Below, piece by piece: positions 1 to 10,855 of a stretch of DNA of 48,703 nt. A model generated the notes under the pieces. The model was not told the origin of the DNA. It searched no databases and saw nothing but the letters and a program-made list of their open reading frames with translations. This stretch comes from Acidobacteriota bacterium (GTDB lineage Bacteria; Acidobacteriota; Blastocatellia; RBC074): NCBI GenBank assembly GCA_019639255.1, contig JAHBSF010000039.1, forward strand, positions 1 to 48,703, in the 5' to 3' direction. The position numbers and the translations under genes were made by a program. The first letter of the stretch is position 1, and every line of letters starts with the position of its first letter.

Positions 1-1
1 G

Positions 2-169
2 CCGGGGAGTCGCTCCATCGAGTACTACCTCGCGCCGGGGATTCAATACGCAGCGCATCCGAGGTTCGTCATCGAGGCGAGCGTGCAACTCCCGGTGGTG
101 CGCGACACCGGGCCGCTTGTGCTTCGCATCGAGCGCAGCGTGCTCCTCGGCGTCAGGCTGCTGTATTGA
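2..169 (+). CDS. C-terminus of an outer-membrane beta-barrel-like protein (partial)
   Basis: The window opens inside a frame that ends at the TGA of 167-169. The visible 55 residues alternate hydrophobic and polar positions (IEYYLAPGIQY, FVIEASVQLPV, LVLRIERSVLLGVRLLY) and end in an aromatic residue, the usual C-terminal signature of outer-membrane barrels. The 'PGIQYAAHPRFVIEASVQLPV' style resembles Phenol_MetA_deg-type barrels, but this is from memory and only the tail is seen. It sits directly upstream of a thioredoxin-like gene on the same strand and probably shares its transcript. The N-terminus and function are not determinable here. Confidence 0.55.
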   Translation, partial: PGSRSIEYYLAPGIQYAAHPRFVIEASVQLPVVRDTGPLVLRIERSVLLGVRLLY

Positions 170-177
170 GGCGGCCA

Positions 178-672
178 ATGATAAAGGTGTTTCTTGCCGT
201 CGCGCTGCTGGTTGCTTTTTCTCCGCCTGGCTTTGGGCAGGCGGGCGATTCGGCGCGCCAACTCGTGCTCAGAGACATTGAGGGGCGCACTCTGCGGTTG
301 AGTGATTACAGCGGCAAAGTCGTGCTCCTGAATTTCTGGGCGACGTGGTGCGCGCCGTGCCGGGCTGAGATGCCTGATCTGGTCAAATGGCAGCGGGAAT
401 ACCGGACTCGTGGCCTGCGGATCATCGGCGTCACTTATCCGCCGGAAGATCCGGCCGAGATTCGCAAATTCATAAAAAGCCTCAAGGTCAATTACCCGAT
501 TGTCCTGGGAGACGAGAAAACAAAGGCGCGATTTGATCAGGGCGAAGTATTGCCGATCACCGTCGTCATTGACCGGAAGGGTGTAATCCGCGAGGTCATT
601 CAGGGAATTCTTTTCCCCGAAGAGTTCGCAGAGAAGATCCGGCCACTGCTTCTTACACGAAAAACTAAATAA
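178..672 (+). CDS. TlpA/ResA-like secreted thioredoxin
   Basis: Predicted 164-residue thiol-disulfide oxidoreductase of the TlpA/AhpC-TSA group, acting outside the cytoplasm. Residues 1-21 form a signal peptide (MIKVFLAVALLVAF...GQA). The thioredoxin active site WATWCAPC has cysteines at about 58 and 61, and the cis-Pro region is 'VLPITVVIDRKG'. The ATG at 178 is preferred over the in-frame TTG at 166 because GAGG at 168-171 gives a ribosome binding site and the signal peptide starts cleanly. The gene follows the barrel protein almost without a gap. Its last codons (TRKTK-stop) lie inside a repeat element shared with other loci, so the natural C-terminus was probably replaced by the repeat. 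Confidence 0.85.
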   Translation: MIKVFLAVALLVAFSPPGFGQAGDSARQLVLRDIEGRTLRLSDYSGKVVLLNFWATWCAPCRAEMPDLVKWQREYRTRGLRIIGVTYPPEDPAEIRKFIKSLKVNYPIVLGDEKTKARFDQGEVLPITVVIDRKGVIREVIQGILFPEEFAEKIRPLLLTRKTK

Positions 673-753
673 TCGAACAATGAAGAGAGAACACGGAACA
701 GACGGAATATACGGAATTCACGGAAAAGAGCTTCTTCTTTCCGTGAATTCCGT

Positions 754-3837
<3,084 letters not shown>

Positions 3838-3844
3838 TCAGGGT

Positions 3845-5011
3845 TTATTTTCCGGTGCCGAATTCCGTCCCGAAGATTTCGGCAGCCCCGGCGGTGACGA
3901 CTTTCGATCCCACAGCGGGACCGCGCGCCAGCACGGCTAATGAATTCACCACCCGGCGCACTTCGACGCGGCGGCGCATGTATTGCTGCGGCGCGGTGTT
4001 TTCATAAACCCAGGTGCCGCCATGGATATCGTGCAGCACGGCTGACCAGGGAACGACCAGGCTTTCTTCCGTCGAACGTTCGGAAAGTGTGACGCCCATC
4101 TTCTGGCCGGGGCGCAGGCCGCCGTCGGTGTTCCCCAGTTCAAAGTAAAGGTCGGCCGTGTCGTTGGCGGGATTGGCTGTCGGCGGGGCGTTCACGGGAC
4201 GAGCGGGGCGCGACGGCGAACCCGGCGGTTCATTCAGCATCTGCACTCGCGCAGTCTGACGGCGGTCGATCAATTTCAGATCGCCGACGTAGACCGGCAC
4301 CCGAATCCAGACGGTGGAGAAGTTGGCGACCTCAAAGAGCGGCGCGCCGCTGGCCACTGTTTGACCGGAACCGACGAATACTTTCTGGATCATGCCGTCA
4401 CGCGGAGCCATGACCGTGATGGCGACATCGGCGGAGACGGGCGCCTTGTCATAGCGTTCCAGCCGCTCGCGCGCTACTTTCACATCATTCTCTGCGAGGT
4501 GGAGTTCTTCGCGTGCCTGCTCGACGGCTTTCTCGCTGCCGGCGCGGTCGCGCAACAGTTGTTCGGCGCGGTTGAAACGAAGGCGAGCTGCGTCGGCCCG
4601 TGTTTGCGCGTTGATCACATCGCGCCCAAGTTGCACCCGCAGGTCGCGCTCTGGAGCCAACAGAGGCGTCAGGCGGAAGATCGGCTCTCCTTTGCGCACA
4701 ATTATCCCAACCGTCGGCTGCGCGCCGCTCGCCAGCAGAGTGCCGCTGACGGGCGCGGCGACGCTCATGGTGCGGTCGGGCGGCAAGACGATTTCGCCGG
4801 CAAAAGTGCGCGTCTGCGCGACCTGCTCGACCGCAACGGGCGTGGTCACAATACCCAATCGCTCTTCGGCTTTTGCCGAAAGTTTGACCGTCGCGAGTTC
4901 GGATTCCTTGACCGCGTTTTCGACTTTGGCGGCAGGGGCGGCCTGCTGGCTTTCGGCGGCCTGGGGCTTCGAGCAGGCGGAAGACCACATTGAAGAGAGA
5001 ATGATGGTCAT
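3845..5011 (-). CDS. RND periplasmic adaptor (membrane fusion protein, operon A)
   Basis: Links the RND permease to the TolC-like channel across the periplasm. Visible parts are the lipoyl/barrel-sandwich halves ('PPDRTMSVAAPVSGTLLASGAQPTVG' and 'VTVMAPRDGMIQKVFVGSGQTV'), a helical hairpin between them ('AQTRADAARLRFNRAEQLLRDRAGSEKAVEQAREELHLAE') and beta-barrel/MP domains. The ATG at 5011 gives a hydrophobic leader ending in SSAC, a weak lipobox. No clear ribosome binding site is present, because the region just upstream (5035 onward) is a hairpin repeat copy. The frame stays open through the repeat, but those residues are repeat translation, not protein. Insertion of the repeat may have displaced the original start. 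Confidence 0.88.
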   Translation of the reverse strand: MTIILSSMWSSACSKPQAAESQQAAPAAKVENAVKESELATVKLSAKAEERLGIVTTPVAVEQVAQTRTFAGEIVLPPDRTMSVAAPVSGTLLASGAQPTVGIIVRKGEPIFRLTPLLAPERDLRVQLGRDVINAQTRADAARLRFNRAEQLLRDRAGSEKAVEQAREELHLAENDVKVARERLERYDKAPVSADVAITVMAPRDGMIQKVFVGSGQTVASGAPLFEVANFSTVWIRVPVYVGDLKLIDRRQTARVQMLNEPPGSPSRPARPVNAPPTANPANDTADLYFELGNTDGGLRPGQKMGVTLSERSTEESLVVPWSAVLHDIHGGTWVYENTAPQQYMRRRVEVRRVVNSLAVLARGPAVGSKVVTAGAAEIFGTEFGTGK

Positions 5012-5034
5012 GATGAAAAGGATTCGGCCATTCA

Positions 5035-5160
5035 GTACGCGAAAAACCAAATAATCGAAGGATGAAGAGAGAACACGGAACACACGGAATTCACGGAAAA
5101 GATGGGCAGCTTTTCCGTGAATTCCGTGAATTCCGTGTGTTCCGTGTTCTCTCTTCATCC
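5035..5160. repeat. Long hairpin repeat, copy 2
   Basis: Arms at about 5060-5101 and 5110-5160, opening with GGATGAAGAGAGAACACGGA and closing with its complement. The left arm has three NNACGGAAN units and the right arm four, so the unit number differs between arms. The left flank carries the same AATAATCGAA border as copies 1 and 3. It separates the TolC-like and adaptor genes of operon A and could attenuate transcription between them. Confidence 0.88.
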
Positions 5161-5180
5161 TTGTTGTCAAAGCCGTAAGA

Positions 5181-6587
5181 TCAACGGATGGCAATCAACC
5201 TCCTTCCGACGCTGCGTTCGAGTTGCGCCAATGCGCGCGCCGTCGCCAGCCTGTGCTCGGCTTCGCGCAAACGTTCGTCGGAGTAGCGGCGCGCGGTTTC
5301 GAGCACGAAGAGATACGCTACATCGCCCGAGCGGTAGGCCGTCTCCGCCAGACGTATCTCCTGTTCCAGCGGCGGCAGCACGCGCGTCAGCCACAGTTGA
5401 TGCGCTTCGCGGGCTTGCGCCAGTTGCGTATGGGCCTCCCGCACTTCCGACACCACGCGCTGCCGGGCGGCAATCAGTTGTTTGGCGGCGCGCTCGATTT
5501 CGGCTTCGGCGCGTGAGATGTTGCCCTGGTTCCGGTTGAAAATCGGCAGGTCAATCAGCAGTCCCGGCCCCTGCTCGAAGCCGTTGGTTCCGCGCCCATA
5601 CTCTTTTGCGATAGCGGTGACGTTGACGATGCGGGAGCGCTCCCACCGGGCACGAGCGCCCGCAGCTTCAATGGCCAGATCTCCGGCTTTCAACTCCGGC
5701 CTCGCGTCGAGCGCCTGTTTGATCAGTTCTTCGAGAGATGCTGCTTCCATTGCGGCAGTCGCGGTGGCAGTGATGGCCGCAGCAGGTGCAGTCTTTGCCT
5801 GCACACTACTGATTATCCGGCTGGTCGACGCAGCGAGCGGCAACGGCGTGGCAATGAGGTTCAGTGTCAGGCCGTCATCGCCGAAGCCTAACAACCCGCG
5901 CAAACGCTCTTTGGCCAGGGCAGCATCCTGGGTGAATCGGGCCGTCCGCTCTTCCGACAGGCGCGCGTCGGTGACGGCGGCGCTCGTTTCCAATTCGCTG
6001 ATGTCGCCGGCGCGCAACCGGGCGTTGATGATGACGGCAATCTCGCGGCGTTCGTGCAATATCTCTTCGGCGATGCCGGCGCGCATCTGGGCGGCCGAAT
6101 ACTCGGCGTAAACCAGGCGCACATCGCGCACCAGGTCGAGCGCCCGCGAAACCAGCGCTTCCGCGACGCGCTCCTGTTCCAGTCTGGCCGCCGCGACGCG
6201 ACGCGGCCGTTGCCAGATCGCCTCTATCGGCCAGTTGGCGACGGCTTCCAGAATGCGAAAACTGAAGGGAAAGATCATCGTTAATTGCGGATTCGCAAGC
6301 AGTCCGGCCTGGATCACGTCGGCGCGCGCCAAACCCAGCGCCGTTAATTCGGCATGCAGCGCCGGATTGTTCCACAACGCGATCGCCACGGCTTCGTCTT
6401 CCGTCACCCCGTCGTCAAGAGAGACGCCTTCGGGCATGGTCAAAATCGCCGACTTCGCCGCTGTATTGAATTTATGCCCGGTCCGACTCTCGATTTCTTT
6501 TGACACCTCGGCAGGCGAGGTTTTGGCCTGCGCCAAGCCGATCGCCGGCAGCAGGATCAAGGAAAGGACAAGTGCTAACCACTTCAT
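5181..6587 (-). CDS. TolC/CusC-like outer-membrane efflux protein (operon A)
   Basis: Outer-membrane channel of the tripartite pump. It has a signal peptide (MKWLALVLSLILLPAIGLAQA) and two OEP repeats rich in long helices with heptad-like Ala/Arg/Glu patterns ('RAEAEIERAAKQLIAARQRVVSEVREAHTQLAQAREAHQLW'). Length is about 468 residues, normal for the family. I chose ATG 6587 over the upstream TTG 6602 because GGAGA sits about 10 nt before it. It lies between a PepSY-like gene and the hairpin repeat that precedes the adaptor. Assignment to the family is strong; the metal specificity is not visible in this subunit. Confidence 0.9.
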   Translation of the reverse strand: MKWLALVLSLILLPAIGLAQAKTSPAEVSKEIESRTGHKFNTAAKSAILTMPEGVSLDDGVTEDEAVAIALWNNPALHAELTALGLARADVIQAGLLANPQLTMIFPFSFRILEAVANWPIEAIWQRPRRVAAARLEQERVAEALVSRALDLVRDVRLVYAEYSAAQMRAGIAEEILHERREIAVIINARLRAGDISELETSAAVTDARLSEERTARFTQDAALAKERLRGLLGFGDDGLTLNLIATPLPLAASTSRIISSVQAKTAPAAAITATATAAMEAASLEELIKQALDARPELKAGDLAIEAAGARARWERSRIVNVTAIAKEYGRGTNGFEQGPGLLIDLPIFNRNQGNISRAEAEIERAAKQLIAARQRVVSEVREAHTQLAQAREAHQLWLTRVLPPLEQEIRLAETAYRSGDVAYLFVLETARRYSDERLREAEHRLATARALAQLERSVGRRLIAIR

Positions 6588-6608
6588 TGAGTTTGTCTCC
6601 AAAGTGGC

Positions 6609-7112
6609 TCAAGGGGCGAGAGGTTTGCCATCAGGAGCAACTTTGATTTCAGAAATCTGCCCTGCGATCTTGACGTGCGCTTCATAAGCCACGATCGTGT
6701 TGTTCCTGGTGATGGACTCGACCAGTAGGATTTTGCCCTTGCCGACTTGCTTGACGATCTCGGCTTTGGCGGCAGGCGGAAGCGACCCCAGTACGACTTG
6801 TTCTTCCGTCTCGACGACGTTGCCCCGGGTGTCCATCAAAACATCTTTGAGATGGCCGTTGATTTGCAGCGAGGCTTCGTAAAAAGTCTGGCCGTCCTTC
6901 GTCTCCATTGAAAGACCGCGCAGTGTCGCCCCTTTGCTCTGCTCCCGCACAGTGGCCTGCACGACTACTGGAAGGTCTTTCATCTTGACCGGGCGCTCCG
7001 CTTCCTGCGCCAAAGCGGGCCGTAAGCAGGCTGTGAACAAAAGAAACAGGCCACAGACCGTCAACCCGTGGCGCGTGAAGCCTGGAATCACTTTTGTTGT
7101 ACGTGTCATCAT
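6609..7112 (-). CDS. Secreted PepSY-like domain protein
   Basis: Residues 12-36 form a signal peptide (GFTRHGLTVCGLFLLFTACLRPALAQ). Two similar beta-alpha-beta segments follow, 'LPVVVQATVREQSKGATLRGLSMETKDGQTFYEASLQINGHLKDVLMDTRG' and 'LPPAAKAEIVKQVGKGKILLVESITRNNTIVAYEAHVKIAGQISEIKVAPDG'. This is the shape of a tandem PepSY-like protein, periplasmic and often found beside metal or redox systems. GGGGA precedes the ATG pair at 7112. It lies between the phosphatase and the pump genes of operon A, with gaps of 39 and 21 bp, so it is probably cotranscribed. Its biochemical role is unknown; metal binding or protease inhibition are guesses. Confidence 0.7.
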   Translation of the reverse strand: MMTRTTKVIPGFTRHGLTVCGLFLLFTACLRPALAQEAERPVKMKDLPVVVQATVREQSKGATLRGLSMETKDGQTFYEASLQINGHLKDVLMDTRGNVVETEEQVVLGSLPPAAKAEIVKQVGKGKILLVESITRNNTIVAYEAHVKIAGQISEIKVAPDGKPLAP

Positions 7113-7151
7113 TGGTATCCCCTCGCTGGTTGAAATAAGCGGCGGTGTGGT

Positions 7152-7763
7152 TTACCGGACTGACGTTCCAGCCTCTCGCCGCTGCCCTTGCGCGCGAGCC
7201 TGAAGGTCGCGGTAATAATCGTAGACGTAATCCTTGAAACCGCCGTGTCCCCAACTTGTGTAGAAATCGAACTGCTTCATCTCTTTGTATGCCTGATCAA
7301 TGTTCCAGCCATCCACCGACATTCGGTAAACAGCAGTCATCGCGCCGGTGCGATGACGTCCGCCCGCACAGTGAACGTAGACCGGCCAGTTGGCCTGGTC
7401 GTTGACCGTTTCCAGGAAGCGGGTTGTGGTCTCGGCCCGGGGATAACTCTTCTCCTTCATCGGCAGGTTGATGTAACGCAACCCCGCGCGCTCGGTATTG
7501 GTTCGCGCGTCACGATCCGCGTCATCACGCAAATCAACAATCGTTTTGACGCCGAGCGCGGCCAGTTGTTCGTAGTTACGCCCTTTCGGCTGCGCCCCAC
7601 GGTAAAAGTGGTCATTGACCTTCCCGAAGTTTTCGATGTCCACCGCGAAACTGCCTGCCCGTTTATGATCCGAAAGAGCACTGGCTGTCAGCGCCGTTGC
7701 GCACATCAGTATGGCAGCCAGCGCCACGCGCCAAGCGCGGTGATAAAGAATCCTATGTTTCAT
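7152..7763 (-). CDS. Secreted dual-specificity/tyrosine-type phosphatase (operon A)
   Basis: About 203 residues. The N-terminal signal peptide is MKHRILYHRAWRVALAAILM..ALTASA. The cysteine-phosphatase signature is VHCAGGRHRTG (C-x5-R, catalytic Cys plus P-loop Arg), preceded by the WPD-region equivalent 'YINLPMKEK'. 'NFGKVNDHFYRGAQP' is a common lead-in of bacterial DSPs. ATG 7763 follows a GGGGG ribosome binding site; the longer frame start at 7790 lacks a signal-peptide logic. It is the first gene after the predicted metal-responsive promoter at 7885-7917. A paralogue (22976-23833) sits in operon C. The substrate is unknown; export implies an envelope target. Confidence 0.85.
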   Translation of the reverse strand: MKHRILYHRAWRVALAAILMCATALTASALSDHKRAGSFAVDIENFGKVNDHFYRGAQPKGRNYEQLAALGVKTIVDLRDDADRDARTNTERAGLRYINLPMKEKSYPRAETTTRFLETVNDQANWPVYVHCAGGRHRTGAMTAVYRMSVDGWNIDQAYKEMKQFDFYTSWGHGGFKDYVYDYYRDLQARAQGQRREAGTSVR

Positions 7764-7884
7764 CGATGCCCCCGTTGCAAATTGCTCCAATATGGTCGCC
7801 GCCAGCCTTACAACTTATTCTGCATTGGATGCGAATCAGACCAACTACGAATGAGCCGGTCGAAGAACTGCGCCGATCAATTGC

Positions 7885-7917
7885 ATTGTAGCGAAGGCCA
7901 GATAAACGGAGGATAAA
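7885..7917 (-). promoter_or_regulatory. Predicted CusR-type operator/promoter of the phosphatase-pump operon
   Basis: Minus strand reads TTTATC, then TTTATC again exactly 11 bp on (plus-strand GATAAA at 7901 and 7912). After 10 nt comes TACAAT as a -10 (7885-7890). The same box, CCAGATAAACGnAGGATAAA on the plus strand, recurs before the response-regulator gene with the same 10-nt spacing to its -10. Direct repeats one helical turn apart are the typical binding site of OmpR/PhoB regulators. Confidence 0.6.
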
Positions 7918-7952
7918 TGGGAGGAAATCGGTGTTGCGTGCGCTACTGTCGA

Positions 7953-9386
7953 TCAACCGGTTTGATTCGTGGGCAGCGTGACTCGGAATGCGCTGCCAGT
8001 ATGGTCTGAATGCTGGAGGATCAGTGATCCGCCGTGCACTTCGGCAACCCACAGGGCGATGGAAAGCCCCAACCCTGCACCCGCGCCCCCATATCCATTC
8101 GCCGCGCGCGAGCGGGCCTTATCGGCTCGGTAAAAACGCTCGAAGATGTGTGGCTGCGCTTCGATCGGGACGCCGGTTCCGGTGTCCGTCACTACAACGG
8201 AGTACGTGGAGTCCGCGCGAACGAGTCGAAGCGCGACTTCCCCGCCGGCGGGCGTGTGCTTGACGGCGTTGTCGAGCAGATTGAGCAGCATCTGACGCAG
8301 CAGTGCCTCATCACCTCGAAATGGAGCTTCGGCCGCCTCTCTGAACTCGACCGCGATTTGTTTGCGCGCGGCCAGCACGGCGGCGGCGCGGGCGGTCTCG
8401 GCAAGGAGTTCATCGAGGTAGAAATCCTGCGGCTCGAGATCGCGCTGCCCGGCGTCGGCGCGCGCCAGCGTGAAGAGGTCTTCGACGATCCTGTTCAGAC
8501 GCCGGGTCTGTTCGTTGATGATCGCCATCGTTTCACGGTACTCGCTCATGTCGCGCTGGGGGCGCTCCATCATGACTTCGGTCGCGGTGTGAATGACGTG
8601 CAGCGGCGTTCGCAGTTCGTGCGAAGCGTCGGCCACAAACTGGCGTTGCTGTGCGAATGACTCCTGCAAGCGAGCCAGCAATTCATTGAACGTTGCGGCC
8701 AACTGCCCGAGCTCGTCGCGCGGATTGGCGATCGGCAATCGTTGCCCCAGCCTCTCAGCGCTGATGCGCCGCGCGCTTTGAGACATCTCTGAAACCGGCG
8801 CCAGGCTTTTGCGGGCCAACAACCATCCACCGAACCCGGCTAGCAGCAGCGCTATCGGCACCGCCGCCAGAAAGATGCCACGCAACCCTGCCAGGTCCTG
8901 TGAGACTCCTGAAAGCCGCTGGCTGACGACAATCAGGTAACTTTTGTTTTCGCGCGCAATCGTCACGTGACGCGCGGCGACGCGCAGTTTTTCTTCCGCG
9001 CCGTTGATTCTGCCGGGAACATTCAACAATCGAATTTCATCGCCGTCGGGAAGAGTGAGTTTGGCAGGCAAATCGGCGCGAAGGTTGTCCGGCGACACTT
9101 TTTCTTCCAGCAAGCGACCCTGTACATCAAAGATCGCCGCCGCCTGGTCGGGAAAGTAATGCTCAGTCAGTGCGCTGTGTATGGCCTGAGCTTCGCGCTC
9201 GCCCTCCGCCAGTTCATAGGCCAGCAACCGCGAGATCCCTTCGACGGTCGTTCGCACTCCGGCGTCCAATCGCCGGTGAAGCTGGTTGGCGGCCAGGAGG
9301 TACACTCCAACGCTGAACGCGATCAAGACGAAAGCCAGCGCCCCGGTGTGCCACAGCGTCAATCTTGTCCGCACTGAGTCAAGCAT
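7953..9386 (-). CDS. Sensor histidine kinase, CusS-like
   Basis: Membrane sensor of the two-component pair. TM1 is at about residues 10-32 (LWHTGALAFVLIAFSVGVYLLA). A periplasmic segment follows, then TM2 (GIFLAAVPIALLLAGFGGWLLARKSL) and HAMP. The HisKA H-box is ASHELRTPLHVIHT, and the HATPase motifs are LLNLLDNAVKHTP, DTGTGVP and GAGLGLSIALWVAEVHGG. The ATG at 9386 is favoured because 'MLDSVRTRLTLW' is the usual start of this family and lies just after the regulator's stop at 9391. The frame is also open to 9410. It presumably phosphorylates the upstream-encoded regulator when periplasmic metal rises; the ligand is not evident. Confidence 0.92.
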   Translation of the reverse strand: MLDSVRTRLTLWHTGALAFVLIAFSVGVYLLAANQLHRRLDAGVRTTVEGISRLLAYELAEGEREAQAIHSALTEHYFPDQAAAIFDVQGRLLEEKVSPDNLRADLPAKLTLPDGDEIRLLNVPGRINGAEEKLRVAARHVTIARENKSYLIVVSQRLSGVSQDLAGLRGIFLAAVPIALLLAGFGGWLLARKSLAPVSEMSQSARRISAERLGQRLPIANPRDELGQLAATFNELLARLQESFAQQRQFVADASHELRTPLHVIHTATEVMMERPQRDMSEYRETMAIINEQTRRLNRIVEDLFTLARADAGQRDLEPQDFYLDELLAETARAAAVLAARKQIAVEFREAAEAPFRGDEALLRQMLLNLLDNAVKHTPAGGEVALRLVRADSTYSVVVTDTGTGVPIEAQPHIFERFYRADKARSRAANGYGGAGAGLGLSIALWVAEVHGGSLILQHSDHTGSAFRVTLPTNQTG

Positions 9387-9390
9387 AGAA

Positions 9391-10080
9391 TCAGACCGAC
9401 GGGTGATCATTTGACGCCGTCAGCAGGTAGCCCTCGCCGCGTAGTGTGCGAATCAATTTTGGATCCCGCCCTTCATCAACCTTGCGACGCAGCCTTTGAA
9501 TATAGACTTCAATCAGGTTTGAAAATGGATCGAAGTTTTCGTCCCAGACGTGTTCGGCGATCTCTGAACGCGAGACGACCTGACCGGCACGCCGCGCTAA
9601 ATATTCCAGCAACGCATATTCTTTGGCGGTCAATGCGATCATCTGTCCACCGCGCTCGACGGCGTGCGAACGGGTATTGATTTTCAGATCGCCGGCTTCA
9701 ATCGTTTCCGGCTGCAGCGATTGGCTTCGCCGCAATAGCGCACGCAGGCGCGCCAACAGTTCGTGAAAATCGAAGGGTTTGACCAGGTAATCGTCCGCTC
9801 CGGAATCCAATCCTGCGATGCGGTCGCGCACATCATCACGCGCCGTCAGCATCAACACCGGGATGCTTGCTCCGGCGGCGCGCAATTCGCGGCACACTTC
9901 AAAACCACCTTTTAATGGAAGCATTACATCGAGAATCATCAGGTCATAGTTGTTGATGCTCGCGAGGTAAATGGCTTCCTCGCCTTCGGCAGCGACATCG
10001 ACCGCGAAAGCCTGCTCGCGCAGCCCTTTTGCCAGTAGGTGCGCTGCATCGGGTTCATCTTCAACGAGCAAAATACGCAT
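9391..10080 (-). CDS. OmpR/PhoB-family response regulator, CusR-like
   Basis: 229 residues. The receiver domain has acidic pocket E7-D8, phospho-acceptor D51 in LMILDVMLPLKGGFEV, T/S at 'LMLTARDD' and K in 'DDYLVKPF'. The C-terminal winged helix has the 'LTAKEYALLEYLARRAGQVVSRSEIAEHVWD' and 'IEVYIQRLRRKVD' motifs. The gene precedes and nearly abuts the kinase gene. A direct-repeat box about 80 bp upstream predicts autoregulation, and a matching box precedes the phosphatase-pump operon, so this regulator probably controls both. Confidence 0.94.
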   Translation of the reverse strand: MRILLVEDEPDAAHLLAKGLREQAFAVDVAAEGEEAIYLASINNYDLMILDVMLPLKGGFEVCRELRAAGASIPVLMLTARDDVRDRIAGLDSGADDYLVKPFDFHELLARLRALLRRSQSLQPETIEAGDLKINTRSHAVERGGQMIALTAKEYALLEYLARRAGQVVSRSEIAEHVWDENFDPFSNLIEVYIQRLRRKVDEGRDPKLIRTLRGEGYLLTASNDHPSV

Positions 10081-10083
10081 CTT

Positions 10084-10547
10084 TCAGTCTTGGATCAGCG
10101 TCCATGATACCCCGACAATCGCGGGTTTGCCGCTTGACTCATACCATACTACGCGCCAGATAAACGCAGGATAAACTTGGCAGTCTGCCCTATCTGCTCC
10201 CCCCCACGTCTTTACCGACTCGATTTTCATCTCAGTCCCCGGCAGGCGGTGTCCCTTGGGTGAGGCAGCTTGACGCGCAGTCCTCACTGCCGATAGATGG
10301 CAATTAACCGCCTCCCCGTTTTGAACCTCTTTTGGCAAGCCGGTGTGACGCCCGACCAAAGATGGAATCGAGACTCCGTTGACGTAGAGCCGCGCGCCAC
10401 AGAACAGGCTCGTCGATCGCAACCGGCCGTCGGCGTCGAGATATTGATGTCGAGATATTGATTAAGATGTCCGGCACAGATATAGCAATGGTCTTGCAAG
10501 TCGCTGGCGCGGCCGATGACGCGCTTGGGAACGGTGAAACAGCCCAA
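10084..10547 (-). pseudogene. Unknown ORF broken by a 14-bp tandem duplication
   Basis: TCGAGATATTGATG is followed directly by TCGAGATATTGATT (about 10436-10463). Removing one 14-bp copy joins two minus-strand frames (10547 downward and 10422 downward). This gives a continuous peptide through ICAGHLNQYLD-ADGRLRSTSLFCGARLYVNG to a stop at 10084, about 150 residues. I do not recognise the family. Upstream of 10547 there are further coding-like frames ('KLPERLSWLADSTQIEKSDAEKISG') in another register, so a second lesion is likely. It may be a decayed cargo or transposon gene. The rest of 10548-10726 shows nothing I can name. Confidence 0.4.
10143..10175 (-). promoter_or_regulatory. Predicted autoregulatory CusR-type operator/promoter
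   Basis: GATAAA at 10159-10164 and 10170-10175 (plus-strand reading) are 11 bp apart. On the minus strand they read TTTATCCTGCGTTTATC, followed after 10 nt by a weak -10 TATGGT (10143-10148). Box and spacing match the site at 7885-7917, which argues for a common activator. It lies about 80 bp upstream of the response-regulator ATG. Confidence 0.55.
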
Positions 10548-10726
10548 GTCCCGAGATCTTCTCAGCGTCGGATTTCTCGATCTGCGTGCTATCGGCGAGC
10601 CAGGACAAGCGCTCCGGCAATTTCGCGCCGCAGATCATAGTATGTCCACGGTTGCCTCCTTGTTATGCTGTAGCACCAAGTAGAAAACAGAGTGATAGTC
10701 TGGTAGATGCCAACCAGATCGAGTGA

Positions 10727-10855
10727 TTATAGAGCTTTTTCATTTGTCATCTTGCAGGCTGAGAGTTGATCGAGCACCTCCGCCCACTTCATATTCCTTC
10801 CGGATTTTGAGGACGATACAATTGTTGCCAAGTACGGACGCTGGTCACTACCCAT
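10727..10855 (-). CDS. Small ORF (42 aa) coupled to the operon B permease
   Basis: The ATG at 10855 shares one base with the permease TGA (TGATG), the classic layout for translational coupling. The frame runs 42 codons ([20 protein letters not shown]...) to TAA at 10727. It has no signal peptide or membrane segment and is unlike anything I recognise. It could be a small accessory peptide of the pump or simply chance read-through. No independent ribosome binding site is needed if coupled. Confidence 0.35.
   Translation of the reverse strand: MGSDQRPYLATIVSSSKSGRNMKWAEVLDQLSACKMTNEKAL

Noticed and set aside
5012-5194. N-terminal extension of the adaptor frame (MPSVDLT...FRVLNG)
   Set aside because: It is translation of hairpin repeat copy 2; no ribosome binding site, and the residues repeat the HGIHG pattern of the units.
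10143-10175. Site as a copper-box palindrome of the E. coli CusR type
   Set aside because: The sequence is a direct repeat with 11-bp spacing, not a palindrome; I keep it as a CusR-like box only by context.
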